Assembly: GCA_017447865.1 (NCBI GenBank)
Contig: JAFSMO010000099.1
Location: forward strand, 33,576 to 97,575
Origin: Thermoguttaceae bacterium
GTDB lineage: Bacteria; Planctomycetota; Planctomycetia; Pirellulales; Thermoguttaceae
Length of the DNA: 64,000 nt
Direction of reading: 5' to 3'
Part shown: positions 46,434-55,370 of the stretch, one piece after another
How the letters are laid out: each line of letters opens with the position of its first letter
Position numbering within the stretch: the first letter of the stretch is position 1
Position numbers and translations under genes: made by a program
Notes under the pieces: model-generated
The model's database searches: none
Told to the model about the DNA's origin: nothing
The model's input: only the letters and a program-made list of their open reading frames with translations

Positions 46434-46470
46434 AAAAAACGGACCTTTCCAATGAGGTAATTAATAAAAT

Positions 46471-46923
46471 GGGACCGTCCCAAGGTTCACGTCCAGCCCG
46501 CTGCAAACTCCAGCGACTATAGGCCCCGCGGATCAGGCGGATGAGGCGGATTCGGGCGGATTGGATTTAAAAAATCAATTCTTTTTAAACACCACGCCCT
46601 TCCCGCTTCCTCCTTTTATTTAAACACGGATTTCCACGGATTAAATGGATTAAAAGGATTCCGTTTTTTTCAGGAAAACTCCTGCAAATCCTTAAATTCC
46701 CTTTAAAAAATCCGTGGAAATCCTTTCAATCCGTGAAAATCCGTGTTTAAATCAAGGTTTGAAGTGAGTGAAAACTCGCGCTTTGAAAACGGGTTTGCAG
46801 TGAAACCTCTTTAAATCCAATCCGCCTTAATCCGCCCCATCCGCCTGATCCGCGGGGCCTATAGCGGTTTGGGGCGTTCCCGGAGGGACGGTTTTTCGCG
46901 TGCGCTGGACTTGGGAGTTTCCC
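46471..46923. repeat. Nested inverted-repeat element B (right copy)
   Basis: The core at 46518-46863 is in the same orientation as core A and about 85-90% alike by eye. Its left flank (46471-46517) is the inverse of flank Y of A and its right flank (46864-46923) is the inverse of flank X. The element covers the last 26-32 codons and stop of lpxB. Confidence 0.9.
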
Positions 46924-48107
46924 AGCGCGGCCAGAATTTTCTCCGCCGTTTTCCTCGCCGCCCCGGGCTGGCCGAATTTCTCCCGAAGCGCCGCCAGCCG
47001 ACCAGCGCACTCGTCCCGGGCCGACGGGTCCTGGAGCCAGCGCAGAAGGTCCGCCGCGATCCAGTCGCTCCGGTCGCAGTACGTCAAATACTCCGGAAAA
47101 ATCGCAGTCCGCGCATCGTCCGATCCGGGGCGAAACTCGGGATTCGGCCGGCGGAAGGGGTTTTCGAGCGTCAGAAGATTCACCAGCGTGATGAACCGGA
47201 CCCGGCGGAACCAGTACTGAAGCCACCAGCCGACCCGGCCCACGCGGTACGAAATGACCGTCGGGACCGCGTGATGCAGGAGTTCCAGCGAGACGCTTCC
47301 CGAAACGCTCAGGCAGCAGTCGGAGGTCTGGATGATCTCCGGCGTTTGGCGCGTCAGGACTTCAATATTCGGGAGTTTTTCGTCCTGATTTTCGAGAAAA
47401 TCCCGGATCCATGCCGCGTGCTCGTCCCGAAACGCCGCCACGGCAAAATGCACGTCGGGCCGTTCCCGCTGGATCTTTCGCACCGCGTTCCAAAAAACCG
47501 GGAAATTCCGCTGGACCTCGCCCGTCCGCGAGCCGGGAAGAAGCCCGACCAGAGGTTTCAGCCCGCGCAGACGCTCGAGCGTTTCAGAGCTCCGCGGGTA
47601 ATTCCGCACTTCATCGAAAAACGGGTGGCCGACGTACTCGACCGAAACGCCGTGCATGGCGAGCCAGTCCGTTTCAAACGGCAGACCGCTGAAAACGTGG
47701 TCGATCAGCCGGCGCATTTTCTTCACGCGCCCCTGCTTCCAGGCCCAGATCTGAGGCGGGGAGTAATAAAAAACCGGGATCCCGTGCCGCTTCGCCCTCT
47801 TCGCGATGTGCCAGTTGAAGCCCGGGTAGTCGATCAGAATCACGGCATCCGGCGGGTCGGTCCGGAACATTTCCTCCGCCTGATCGGCCAGCGCGAAGAA
47901 CTTCCGCAGCTGCTTCAGGGCCTCCGAAAGCCACATGACGGCGAGCGTCGTGAGGTCGAAAAGCGGGTCCAGACCGGCGTCCTTCATACGCGGCCCCCCG
48001 AAACCGACGCACTGGACGGTCGGGTCCAGCTCACGCAGAGCCTGGATCAGATTGGCGCCGTGAATGTCACCGCTCGGCTCGCCCGCGGAAAAAAAAAGTT
48101 TCTTCAT
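46827..48107 (-). CDS. lpxB: Lipid-A-disaccharide synthase with repeat-encoded C-terminal tail
   Basis: About 426 residues from the ATG at 48105-48107 (a GTG five codons earlier is also open). It joins UDP-diacylglucosamine and lipid X to form the lipid A disaccharide at the inner membrane. Motifs are SAGEPSGDIHGANL at the N-terminus, LIDYPGFNWHIAKRAK, YYSPPQIWAW, LPGSRTGEVQRNFP, and SVSGSVSLELLHHAVPTVISYRV in the GT-B C-terminal domain. The last 26 or so residues (QRTRKTVPPGTPQTAIGPAD...) are encoded by nested element B and are extra relative to the family. LpxB presence implies a Gram-negative-type outer membrane. Confidence 0.95.
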   Translation of the reverse strand: MKKLFFSAGEPSGDIHGANLIQALRELDPTVQCVGFGGPRMKDAGLDPLFDLTTLAVMWLSEALKQLRKFFALADQAEEMFRTDPPDAVILIDYPGFNWHIAKRAKRHGIPVFYYSPPQIWAWKQGRVKKMRRLIDHVFSGLPFETDWLAMHGVSVEYVGHPFFDEVRNYPRSSETLERLRGLKPLVGLLPGSRTGEVQRNFPVFWNAVRKIQRERPDVHFAVAAFRDEHAAWIRDFLENQDEKLPNIEVLTRQTPEIIQTSDCCLSVSGSVSLELLHHAVPTVISYRVGRVGWWLQYWFRRVRFITLVNLLTLENPFRRPNPEFRPGSDDARTAIFPEYLTYCDRSDWIAADLLRWLQDPSARDECAGRLAALREKFGQPGAARKTAEKILAALGNSQVQRTRKTVPPGTPQTAIGPADQADGAD

Positions 48108-48244
48108 GGAACGGAATGCCACCCTCCGGCAGCAGAATCAAACGAAAAACCCGGGAGAAAATCGTATTACGCTCCGCATTATAGCACAGCGGGAAAAAAA
48201 GTCAAGTTTTCCGGAAAACTTTTTGGAAAATTTTCATTCCCCAC

Positions 48245-48272
48245 TTGACAAAACGGAAGAATTCGCTATACT
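48245..48272 (+). promoter_or_regulatory. Sigma70-type promoter for asnA
   Basis: TTGACA (48245-48250), 16 bp spacer, TATACT (48267-48272), giving a leader of about 115 nt before asnA. Confidence 0.7.
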
Positions 48273-48287
48273 TTAGTTAATTGAAGC

Positions 48288-48338
48288 AACGGCGCTTCCA
48301 GGAGTCCCAATCCGCGACTTCAGGAAGCGTCGTTTTTT
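48288..48338 (+). promoter_or_regulatory. Terminator-like hairpin in the asnA leader (possible attenuator)
   Basis: 12-bp stem AACGGCGCTTCC / GGAAGCGTCGTT with one G-U pair (48288-48299 and 48323-48334), 23-nt loop, then a run of T. It sits between the promoter and the asnA start. It may be a diverged GACGACGC palindrome. Confidence 0.55.
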
Positions 48339-48395
48339 GTTTGAAGGACTATTCACCTTTTTTTCAATATTCAGGAATCATTCAGGAGGAAAATC

Positions 48396-49421
48396 ATGAC
48401 TATTCCCGCTGGCTACAAATCTCTGCTCACACTGCGTGAAACAGAACACGCCATCAAGCAGCTGAAGGATCATTTCGAGACCGAACTCTCCCGGAATGTT
48501 GGACTCCAGAGAGTCACCGCCCCGCTTTTCGTTCGCAGCAACACGGGCCTGAATGATGACCTGAACGGCGTTGAAAAACCGGTTTCGTTCCACGTGAAAC
48601 AGGCTGATTCCGACGCGGAAATGGTCCAGTCGCTCGCCAAGTGGAAGCGCTTCGCCCTGAAACGTTACGGTTTCCAGCCGGGTGAGGGCCTTTACACCGA
48701 CATGAACGCGATCCGGCCCGACGAAACGCTCGACTGCCTCCACAGTTTGTACGTGGACCAGTGGGACTGGTGCAAAGTGATCCGCCCTGAAGACCGGAAC
48801 GTCGAAACCTTGAAGGAAACCGTGCGCAAAATTTACGCCACGATCTACGAAACGGAGCAGTTTGCTGCGTCGATCGTCCCGGGCATCACGCCGGTCCTTC
48901 CCAAGGAGATCACGTTCGTCTCCTCGGCCGAAATGTGCAAGCAATTCCCCGACAAAACCCCGCTGGAACGTGAGACCGAATACTGCAAAAAGTACGGCGC
49001 GATTTTCGTGATCGGGATCGGCGGCGAGCTTCCCGACGGCACGATCCACGACGGCCGCGCGCCGGACTATGACGACTGGACGACGCCCCGCGAAGACGGC
49101 GGGATCGGTCTGAACGGCGACATCGTGGTCTGGAACCCGGTCCTGGGCCGCGCCTTCGAGCTTTCGTCGATGGGCATCCGCGTGAATGCCGAAGCGCTGA
49201 AGCGTCAGCTCAAGATCCGCGGCTGCGAGGAACGCGCCAAGCTCCCGTTCCACCAGATGCTCCTCAACGGCGAACTGCCGCAGACGATGGGCGGCGGGAT
49301 CGGTCAGTCACGCCTTTGCATGTTCATGCTGCGCTGCTGCCACATCGGCGAGGTCGCGGTGGGGATTTGGCCCGATGAAATGATTAAAGAGTACGCCGCC
49401 GCGGGCGTGACGCTTCTTTGA
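48396..49421 (+). CDS. asnA: Aspartate-ammonia ligase (asparagine synthetase A)
   Basis: 341 residues, close to the usual 330. It makes asparagine from aspartate, ammonia and ATP in the cytosol, using a class II aminoacyl-tRNA synthetase-like fold. Motifs are VTAPLFVRSNTGLNDDLNG, KRFALKRYGF, GEGLYTDMNAIRPDE, YVDQWDWCKVI and the C-terminal GGGIGQSRLCMFMLRC. The AAGGAG-like site (CAGGAGG) is close to the ATG. It has its own promoter and a strong terminator downstream. Confidence 0.97.
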   Translation: MTIPAGYKSLLTLRETEHAIKQLKDHFETELSRNVGLQRVTAPLFVRSNTGLNDDLNGVEKPVSFHVKQADSDAEMVQSLAKWKRFALKRYGFQPGEGLYTDMNAIRPDETLDCLHSLYVDQWDWCKVIRPEDRNVETLKETVRKIYATIYETEQFAASIVPGITPVLPKEITFVSSAEMCKQFPDKTPLERETEYCKKYGAIFVIGIGGELPDGTIHDGRAPDYDDWTTPREDGGIGLNGDIVVWNPVLGRAFELSSMGIRVNAEALKRQLKIRGCEERAKLPFHQMLLNGELPQTMGGGIGQSRLCMFMLRCCHIGEVAVGIWPDEMIKEYAAAGVTLL

Positions 49422-49475
49422 GGAAACTCCACCCTTTTTCGCAAGTAATCTGAAAAATCGGTCGAAAAACAAAAG

Positions 49476-49511
49476 AGACGGAAAACTGTTTTTCTGGTTT
49501 TCCGTCTTTTT
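49476..49511 (+). terminator. Rho-independent terminator after asnA
   Basis: AGACGGAAAAC / GTTTTCCGTCT 11-bp stem (49476-49486 and 49497-49507), 10-nt loop, followed by T residues. Confidence 0.9.
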
Positions 49512-49549
49512 GCCGTATTCTGTCCTTTTGAGTTTTCAAGGAGAAAACC

Positions 49550-52500
49550 ATGCGATCCCGTTTTCCCGTTTTCTGCCGTCCCCTTTTGCCGCTTCTGCTT
49601 CTGATCCTGACCGCGGTTTCCGTTCCAGTTTCGGCTCAAGAGCAGTCGATCCCAAACGCCAATTACGACTGGGGAATTACTCTTCTGCGCGACGGCAAAA
49701 CGCTGGACGCGCAAAAACAGTTTGCGAAAGAACTGAATACCGGGTTCAAAATCGCGACGGAACGCTGGCTCGACTCGATCTGCTACGCGGCGATGCTGGG
49801 GGAATCACAGTACCAGCTCGGCCAGTACGGTCCGGCCCTGGAAAATTTCAACACGGCGATCCGCATTTCGATCCAGTACTCCAACTGGCTTTCCAACGTC
49901 CAGAACCTCGCGAATCCCAGCGCGTTCACACTGAAACCCGTCCCGTGGGGCGACCCGAATCCCGGGCGCAGGCTTCTGAATATTCCGACCAAATTCCCGA
50001 TCCTCTTCGGCGATTTGAACTACGCGGACAAATACCGGACCGGCGGCGTCGCGATGGCCCCGCAGCTGAAACCGATCCGCGGGGTGGAAATCGCCCGCTG
50101 CACGATGCTGGCTTTGCGACGACGCGCGGAACTCCTCGGCCCCTTGGGAGCGGGTGACGAGCTGAACGGCCAGTTCATCACCAAGACTTCGCTCGTTCAG
50201 CGAGCACTGGCCGGGACCTGGTTCCAGGCCTGGCTCGACATTGAGCTGGGACTTGGCTACTTGGGCGTCGGAAAGACCGACGAGGCGGCCATGGCCCTTC
50301 AGAAAGGCGCGCTGATCAACGGGAGCGCCCACCCGCTGAGCGTCATCGCGTACCTGGAACTCGGGAAACTCCAACTGAAAATCGCCAAATACGAGAAAGC
50401 GTACAATTATTTCCTCGAAGCCGCCACGATCGCGTTCTATTACGAGGACGTGGAAGGAATGACGGAAGCGTTCGAGGGCCTGGAAACCGCGTACTGCCTC
50501 CGGAATCCGCAGATGATCTGCCCGCCGCTGGCTCAGGCCGCAGAATGGGCGAAAATCAAAAAACTCGCGCTCCTTTTCGCGACGGTCCAGACCGCAGCGG
50601 CGGACGATTTTATGCGTCTGCACCAGCTCAAACCCGCGGCCGACTGCCTGCTTCTGGCGGAAAAGGCGGTGGGGAAACCCGACCAGTACGTTCTGAAAGG
50701 CCGGCTCGGTTCCACCATCAACTACCAAAAAGCCCGCATCGCGTTCCAGAATCCGGCGCCCGCGTCGCAGGCCAACGGCTACGCATTCCTCGGCGCTTCC
50801 ATGGAATTCATGCTTTTCGGCGGAGTCTGGAACTTCCAGATCAACCAGGTGGACTCCCTTTTGCTGACGGGTCAAACGACCACCCGAAAAGCGCTGGATC
50901 TTTACTCCCTGCTCCTGCGTGAACCCACGGCTTTGGACTGGGCGCTGAACCCGATCGAGGCCATGAGCGCCACGGTCACGCCCCGCCCCGGGACATGGGA
51001 AAATTTCTTCCTCTGCGCGATCGACATGGAAAAGAAAGAGGAAGCGCTTGAAATCTCCGAGCGGGCGCGGAAGGCCGCGTTCCTCCAGACGCTCGACCTC
51101 GGTGGGCGCGTGCACGCTCTGCGGCTTCTGCTGGATGGGCCGGAAAAGGATCTGACCGTCACGCAGGCCCAGAGAAAACGCGACGTTTTAACCGAGTACC
51201 CGGCGTTTGAGAACTGCTCGAAAAAAGTCCGCGACCTCCAGGTCCAGATCCGGAAAATGAGCCTTCCGGTCACTGCCGCTCAAAAGAACGAGCAGCGGGA
51301 ACTGACCGACGCGCTGAAACAGATCGCCGAGCTTTCGCGGACTCAGGAGGCGATCCTTTTGTCCATGGCCCTCGACCGGCGCGTGATCGAGATTTTGTTC
51401 CCGAAAGTTCGGACGTGCAAGGAAATCCAGGGGTCACTGCCGAAAGGGGAGGCCCTGCTCGTCAGCTTCGCCGCGCGGAATCAAATGTTTTACTTCCTGA
51501 TGAATAACGAGCGGATGGCGATGTGGAAGATCTTCGACTCCGGCTCCGGTTCCGGCAGTTCCCGCAAAAACAAAAGCGGGACGAATCTCCTGACGTCGCT
51601 CCAGACCAATTTCTCGTCGATGCTCCGGGAGATCGGACTGGGCGCCGGCACGATCCCGGTCAAAACCCTGCAGGAAAGCGACTGGAAGAAAAGCTCCCAG
51701 CGCGTCATGGCCGACCTGACGAAAAACTCGCAGGCTAATTTCGCGAGCGCCGACTTTTCGTCACTCGTCATTGTGCCGGACCGTTTTATGTGGTACTTGC
51801 CGTTTGAGGCCCTTCAGATTCAGACCGCAAAAGGCGCGCGGCCGACGATTTCCCAGTTTTCGATCCGTTACGCCCCGATGGCCTCGCTCGCCACGCCGTG
51901 GAAGAAGACGCAGTACCCGAAATCGCCGTACTCGATCATCGTGGCGGGAAAGAACGCGCCCAGCGAAAAAGCCGTGGAGCGCCTCGAAAAGACGCTCGAG
52001 CGCCCGGTTCTTTTTGAAGAAAAAAGCTTCGGCGGGATCCAGCCCGGCACTCCCGGGACCGGCTCGTCGGTCTTCGCGCCGGAATTCGACAAAATGTTCG
52101 TCTTCGACGATCTGAAAAACACGGAGGGGGACGCCTACGGCATCTTCCCGATGGCGCTGGACCGCACGTCCAAGGAGGGCTCGCTCGGCTACTGGTTCCT
52201 CCTTCCGTCCGGCTCGCCGCGTCTGATCGTTCTGGGCGGGATGCGCACCCGGTGCGAGGATCTGGCCAAAAAAGCAGTCAAAAAAACCAAATCGTCGCCG
52301 TACGTGCCGGGCCAGGAGCTTTTCCTGACGAGCATGGCGTTCCTCGCCAACGGCGCCGAAACGGTCGTTCTTCCGCGCTGGCGGCTTGAAGGGGATTCAC
52401 CCTGGAAACTCGCCGCCCATTTCAACGCGCAGCTTACCGTGGCCGAAAACTCCGCCGACGCGTGGCGGCGCGCCGTCCTGAAATTCAGCGCCGGCGACGT

Positions 52501-52891
52501 TTCCATTGACTCCGAGCCGCGAATCGGAAAGAGCGACGAGGTCGATGCGATTCCCGCCTCCCACCCGCTTTTCTGGGCCGGCTTCATGCTGGTCGATAGT
52601 GGGTCCGGGGCGCTCCGTTCCAAAGAACGTTTGGCCCGCGCGGAAGATGACGCGGCGGAAGAAGCGGAAGTTCCTGTGCCCATTCTGAAAGAAGAAAAAC
52701 CGGCGGTGGACGTGAAAGAAGCGGACGAACCGGCTCCTGAAGACGCTCCGGAACCTGCGCCCGTACGAGATAAAGGTCGGCTGGCCCCGCTTCCGCCGAT
52801 GGGCGGGGGAAATCTTCCGGAAATCCCGATGGGCGGAGGAAACGCGCCGCGAATCCCGATGGGCGGCGGAAACCCCGCGCCTCTGGAGTAA
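49550..52891 (+). CDS. Large secreted TPR/CHAT-like protein with degenerate protease site
   Basis: 1113 residues with AAGGAG and a signal peptide (residues 1-29). Residues about 40-480 contain helical repeat (TPR-like) segments (WDIELGLGYLGVGKTDEAAMALQKG-type units, KYEKAYNYFLEAA). The last third has a CHAT-like fold (LVIVPDRFMWYLPFEALQI, IRYAPMASL, SPRLIVLGGMRTRCEDLAKKA, FLTSMAFLANGAETVVLPRW). The catalytic SAC-type cysteine site reads LGGMRTRC and no HG-type His is seen, so protease activity is doubtful. The acidic tail ends with four PMGGGN repeats. No partner is obvious; the gene is convergent with the TIM-barrel gene, with only 4 bp between their stops. Confidence 0.82.
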   Translation: MRSRFPVFCRPLLPLLLLILTAVSVPVSAQEQSIPNANYDWGITLLRDGKTLDAQKQFAKELNTGFKIATERWLDSICYAAMLGESQYQLGQYGPALENFNTAIRISIQYSNWLSNVQNLANPSAFTLKPVPWGDPNPGRRLLNIPTKFPILFGDLNYADKYRTGGVAMAPQLKPIRGVEIARCTMLALRRRAELLGPLGAGDELNGQFITKTSLVQRALAGTWFQAWLDIELGLGYLGVGKTDEAAMALQKGALINGSAHPLSVIAYLELGKLQLKIAKYEKAYNYFLEAATIAFYYEDVEGMTEAFEGLETAYCLRNPQMICPPLAQAAEWAKIKKLALLFATVQTAAADDFMRLHQLKPAADCLLLAEKAVGKPDQYVLKGRLGSTINYQKARIAFQNPAPASQANGYAFLGASMEFMLFGGVWNFQINQVDSLLLTGQTTTRKALDLYSLLLREPTALDWALNPIEAMSATVTPRPGTWENFFLCAIDMEKKEEALEISERARKAAFLQTLDLGGRVHALRLLLDGPEKDLTVTQAQRKRDVLTEYPAFENCSKKVRDLQVQIRKMSLPVTAAQKNEQRELTDALKQIAELSRTQEAILLSMALDRRVIEILFPKVRTCKEIQGSLPKGEALLVSFAARNQMFYFLMNNERMAMWKIFDSGSGSGSSRKNKSGTNLLTSLQTNFSSMLREIGLGAGTIPVKTLQESDWKKSSQRVMADLTKNSQANFASADFSSLVIVPDRFMWYLPFEALQIQTAKGARPTISQFSIRYAPMASLATPWKKTQYPKSPYSIIVAGKNAPSEKAVERLEKTLERPVLFEEKSFGGIQPGTPGTGSSVFAPEFDKMFVFDDLKNTEGDAYGIFPMALDRTSKEGSLGYWFLLPSGSPRLIVLGGMRTRCEDLAKKAVKKTKSSPYVPGQELFLTSMAFLANGAETVVLPRWRLEGDSPWKLAAHFNAQLTVAENSADAWRRAVLKFSAGDVSIDSEPRIGKSDEVDAIPASHPLFWAGFMLVDSGSGALRSKERLARAEDDAAEEAEVPVPILKEEKPAVDVKEADEPAPEDAPEPAPVRDKGRLAPLPPMGGGNLPEIPMGGGNAPRIPMGGGNPAPLE

Positions 52892-52895
52892 AGCC

Positions 52896-53726
52896 CTAAC
52901 CCCGGAATTTGGTCAAAAACTCAAAAACCTTCTGAGCCGTCCCGGCGCCCGTCACGCTGTGGCGGCTCAGCTCCGCAAAGACGCCGCCCGAATAAGAAAT
53001 GGAACGCAGGGCCACGAAAAACTCTTCAAAATCGATCCCGCCGTCTCCCGGAAGCAGATGCTCGTGAACGCCTCGCCGCGCATCGTCGAAGTGAATATTC
53101 ACCAGCCGCTGCGCGTGACGCTGCACGTAAAACGGGATCGGCTCGTTCTGGCAGAACAAATGCCCGACGTCGATCGTGAGGCCGAGCTCCTCCGGCGCCG
53201 CGTCCAGAAGCCGCTCGAACTGCGCCATCGTCGCGACGAACATTCCCGGCTCTGGCTCAAACGCGATCTTCACGCCCCGCTCGCCGGCAAAATCGACCAG
53301 CTTCTTCAGTTCCTCCGCCAGCCGCGCCAGCAGAACGGTTTCCGACTCTGAAGCCAGCGGCGCCCCGGACCAAATGGAAACGCAGTCGCTCCCCAAAGCC
53401 TGCGCCAGTTCGACGGCCCGGGCGTAAAAATTCTGCCGCAAAGCCCGCTGGGCCAGATCTGGGTCGAGGAGATTCGGCGCGTGTTTCTTCCACGGGTCCA
53501 GCAGGAACCGCGCGCCGGTTTCCACTACGCTGCGCAAACCACTGCGCCGAACGGTTTCCCGGATCTCCGCCAGCGGCACACGCCAGAAGAAATCTCCGTC
53601 ACGCCGGGCGATCAGATCGTGGTCGAGCGTGATCGCGATTCCATCGTAGCCGATTTGCGAAAGAAGGCTCACCGCGTCCTCAAACGCATGGTGAGCCAAC
53701 CCGTTTGTGTTGAATCCAAAGTACAT
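52896..53726 (-). CDS. Sugar phosphate isomerase/epimerase family TIM-barrel protein
   Basis: About 276 residues from the ATG at 53724-53726 (MYFGFNTNGLAHH). The open frame continues 26 codons further, but that part has no family similarity. AP endonuclease 2/xylose isomerase-like barrel motifs are YDGIAITLDHD, CVSIWSGAP, VKIAFEPEPGMFVATM, LGLTIDVGHLFC, LVNIHFDDARRGVHEHLLPG and IDFEEFFVAL, giving a metal-binding Glu, Asp and His set. The substrate is unknown. It is the last gene of the PEP-CTERM/GYF run on the minus strand. Confidence 0.86.
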   Translation of the reverse strand: MYFGFNTNGLAHHAFEDAVSLLSQIGYDGIAITLDHDLIARRDGDFFWRVPLAEIRETVRRSGLRSVVETGARFLLDPWKKHAPNLLDPDLAQRALRQNFYARAVELAQALGSDCVSIWSGAPLASESETVLLARLAEELKKLVDFAGERGVKIAFEPEPGMFVATMAQFERLLDAAPEELGLTIDVGHLFCQNEPIPFYVQRHAQRLVNIHFDDARRGVHEHLLPGDGGIDFEEFFVALRSISYSGGVFAELSRHSVTGAGTAQKVFEFLTKFRG

Positions 53727-53814
53727 AAAAACGACCTGCAGATCCAGGATCGAAACGGGGCTCAGGCGGTCTTGACGCGCCCAAAGCCCCGCGTTTTCGA
53801 TCACGTAAATCTCA

Positions 53815-55338
53815 TTAAAAATCCAAACTTGGATCGTTCAAAATGTCAATATTTTCCTCGGACGAGCGGTCCAGTTCGTCTTTCTCTTTCGCAGAAGCTT
53901 CAGGCTTTTGAGGTGCCGGTTTATCACTGAGCGAGTCATCATCCAGCGCGCTGGGCTCTTTTCCGCCATCCTTGGAATCACCATCAGCGTTTTCGGCGTC
54001 TTTCGCCCCTTCACCGTCCGCTTCCGGTTTTTCCTCTCCATCCCCGGAAGCCGCTTCTTCCGCGTCTTCGCCGTCAGCCGGAGCGGCCTTTTTCCGGAAC
54101 ATTTCTTTCGGAAGGTAAAGTTTGCAAGGTGAATCACCCTGAGCCAAAGGCGGCAGTTCCAACTGCAGCGCTTCTACGGATTCGAGTTTCGGAGTATTAA
54201 AAATCAGCACGTCGGTGAATTTTTCACCCACATCGACCTGCATGTCTTTGTCGGCCTGGCCCGGAACTTCAAAACGCTGGGTTTTGTACTGGTTTTTACC
54301 GGCGAAGAGCTTCACGCCGGCGGCTCCCTTCGCGCCCCAGCCCGGAACGTCGAGCAGGATCCCCTCACTGTTCACGTTTTCCACCTCAATTTTGATGAAG
54401 CAGTACTCCGCGTCTTTTTTCGGGGACCGCGTATTCGGGTTCATATCGCTGAGCTTGGCGTTCTTGATCTTTCGGATGAAGACCTTCGCGCTTCCGAATG
54501 TGCAGGACTGCCACTTCCCGTCGACGTACGGCGTCTTGTAGCCTTCCTCCGCATATTCGGCCGGGATCCCACTTTCTTCAGCGGCTTTTACGTCCTCGTC
54601 AGAGATTTCGTCGCCGTCCTTTTCTTCCGACCTGGTTTCATCATCCGGTTTTTCGTCGTCGGCAGAGGTTCCATCCGTTTCTTCCGAAAGGACTTCTTCC
54701 GCGGCAGCAGAGTCATCCTGCGCAACTTCCGGCTTGGAAGAAGATTTGAACGACATAATGATCAGGATCAGGATCGCCAGAACGATGACCCCACCGGTCG
54801 CGCCGGCAATGATCATGAAATTCCGCTTCTGGATTTCTTTTTTCGTCAGAGGCTTTTTCTCGGTTTCTTCCCCTTCGTCAGCCGCGCCCTTTTTATGAGC
54901 GGCTTTCGCGCCCCCTTTCGCAGCGGGACGTTTGACGGCCGCGGCTTTTCCCGTCTTCGCGCCATGAGAAACGGAAGAATCGAAACCGAAATCAAACGTT
55001 TCTTCCTCTGGTTCTTCCTTTTTCGGTTGAACGGTTTTGGGAAGCGGCGGCGTAGGGATTTTTTTCGCGGTGGGCACGACGACCGGCGGATCTTTCACGG
55101 GAGGGACGGCCATTGGCGGATCCTTGGGAGGAACCGGAACCGCGACTCCCATCGGGATCGCCGAGGCAGCCGGGAAAAGCCCCTTCACGTTTTTGGCGAG
55201 CGTCCAATCTTTGTCCGTATCACGGCGAACCGGATCATTGGGCGTAATACGCTTTTCGTCCGCCAGCTGTTTCAGCTCTTGCGAGGTAAAAGGGCCAATC
55301 TCTTTGCCGGCCATTTTGTAGTACCACTGCACTGCCAT
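53815..55338 (-). CDS. GYF_2 (DUF4339) domain single-pass membrane protein
   Basis: 507 residues. The N-terminal 55 residues are a GYF_2 domain (VQWYYKMAGKEIGPFTSQEL, ITPNDPVRRDTDKDW) common in planctomycete proteins. A Pro/Lys-rich linker (residues 60-165) leads to one membrane helix (residues about 174-196, MIIAGATGGVIVLAILILII). The outer part starts with a Glu/Asp-rich linker, then a beta domain (residues about 265-405, KNAKLSDMNPNTRSPKKDAE, VNSEGILLDVPGWGAKG) and an acidic low-complexity tail ending ENIDILNDPSLDF. No enzyme motif. AGAGG precedes the ATG, 32 bp after the PEP-CTERM gene upstream, so co-expression is likely. Binding or envelope role inferred. Confidence 0.85.
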   Translation of the reverse strand: MAVQWYYKMAGKEIGPFTSQELKQLADEKRITPNDPVRRDTDKDWTLAKNVKGLFPAASAIPMGVAVPVPPKDPPMAVPPVKDPPVVVPTAKKIPTPPLPKTVQPKKEEPEEETFDFGFDSSVSHGAKTGKAAAVKRPAAKGGAKAAHKKGAADEGEETEKKPLTKKEIQKRNFMIIAGATGGVIVLAILILIIMSFKSSSKPEVAQDDSAAAEEVLSEETDGTSADDEKPDDETRSEEKDGDEISDEDVKAAEESGIPAEYAEEGYKTPYVDGKWQSCTFGSAKVFIRKIKNAKLSDMNPNTRSPKKDAEYCFIKIEVENVNSEGILLDVPGWGAKGAAGVKLFAGKNQYKTQRFEVPGQADKDMQVDVGEKFTDVLIFNTPKLESVEALQLELPPLAQGDSPCKLYLPKEMFRKKAAPADGEDAEEAASGDGEEKPEADGEGAKDAENADGDSKDGGKEPSALDDDSLSDKPAPQKPEASAKEKDELDRSSEENIDILNDPSLDF

Positions 55339-55370
55339 GGAAAACCTCTTTATAAAATGAAGTATTAATC

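Noticed and set aside
46869..48248. 459-codon plus-strand frame opposite lpxB
   Set aside because: Shadow frame; lpxB on the minus strand has family motifs.
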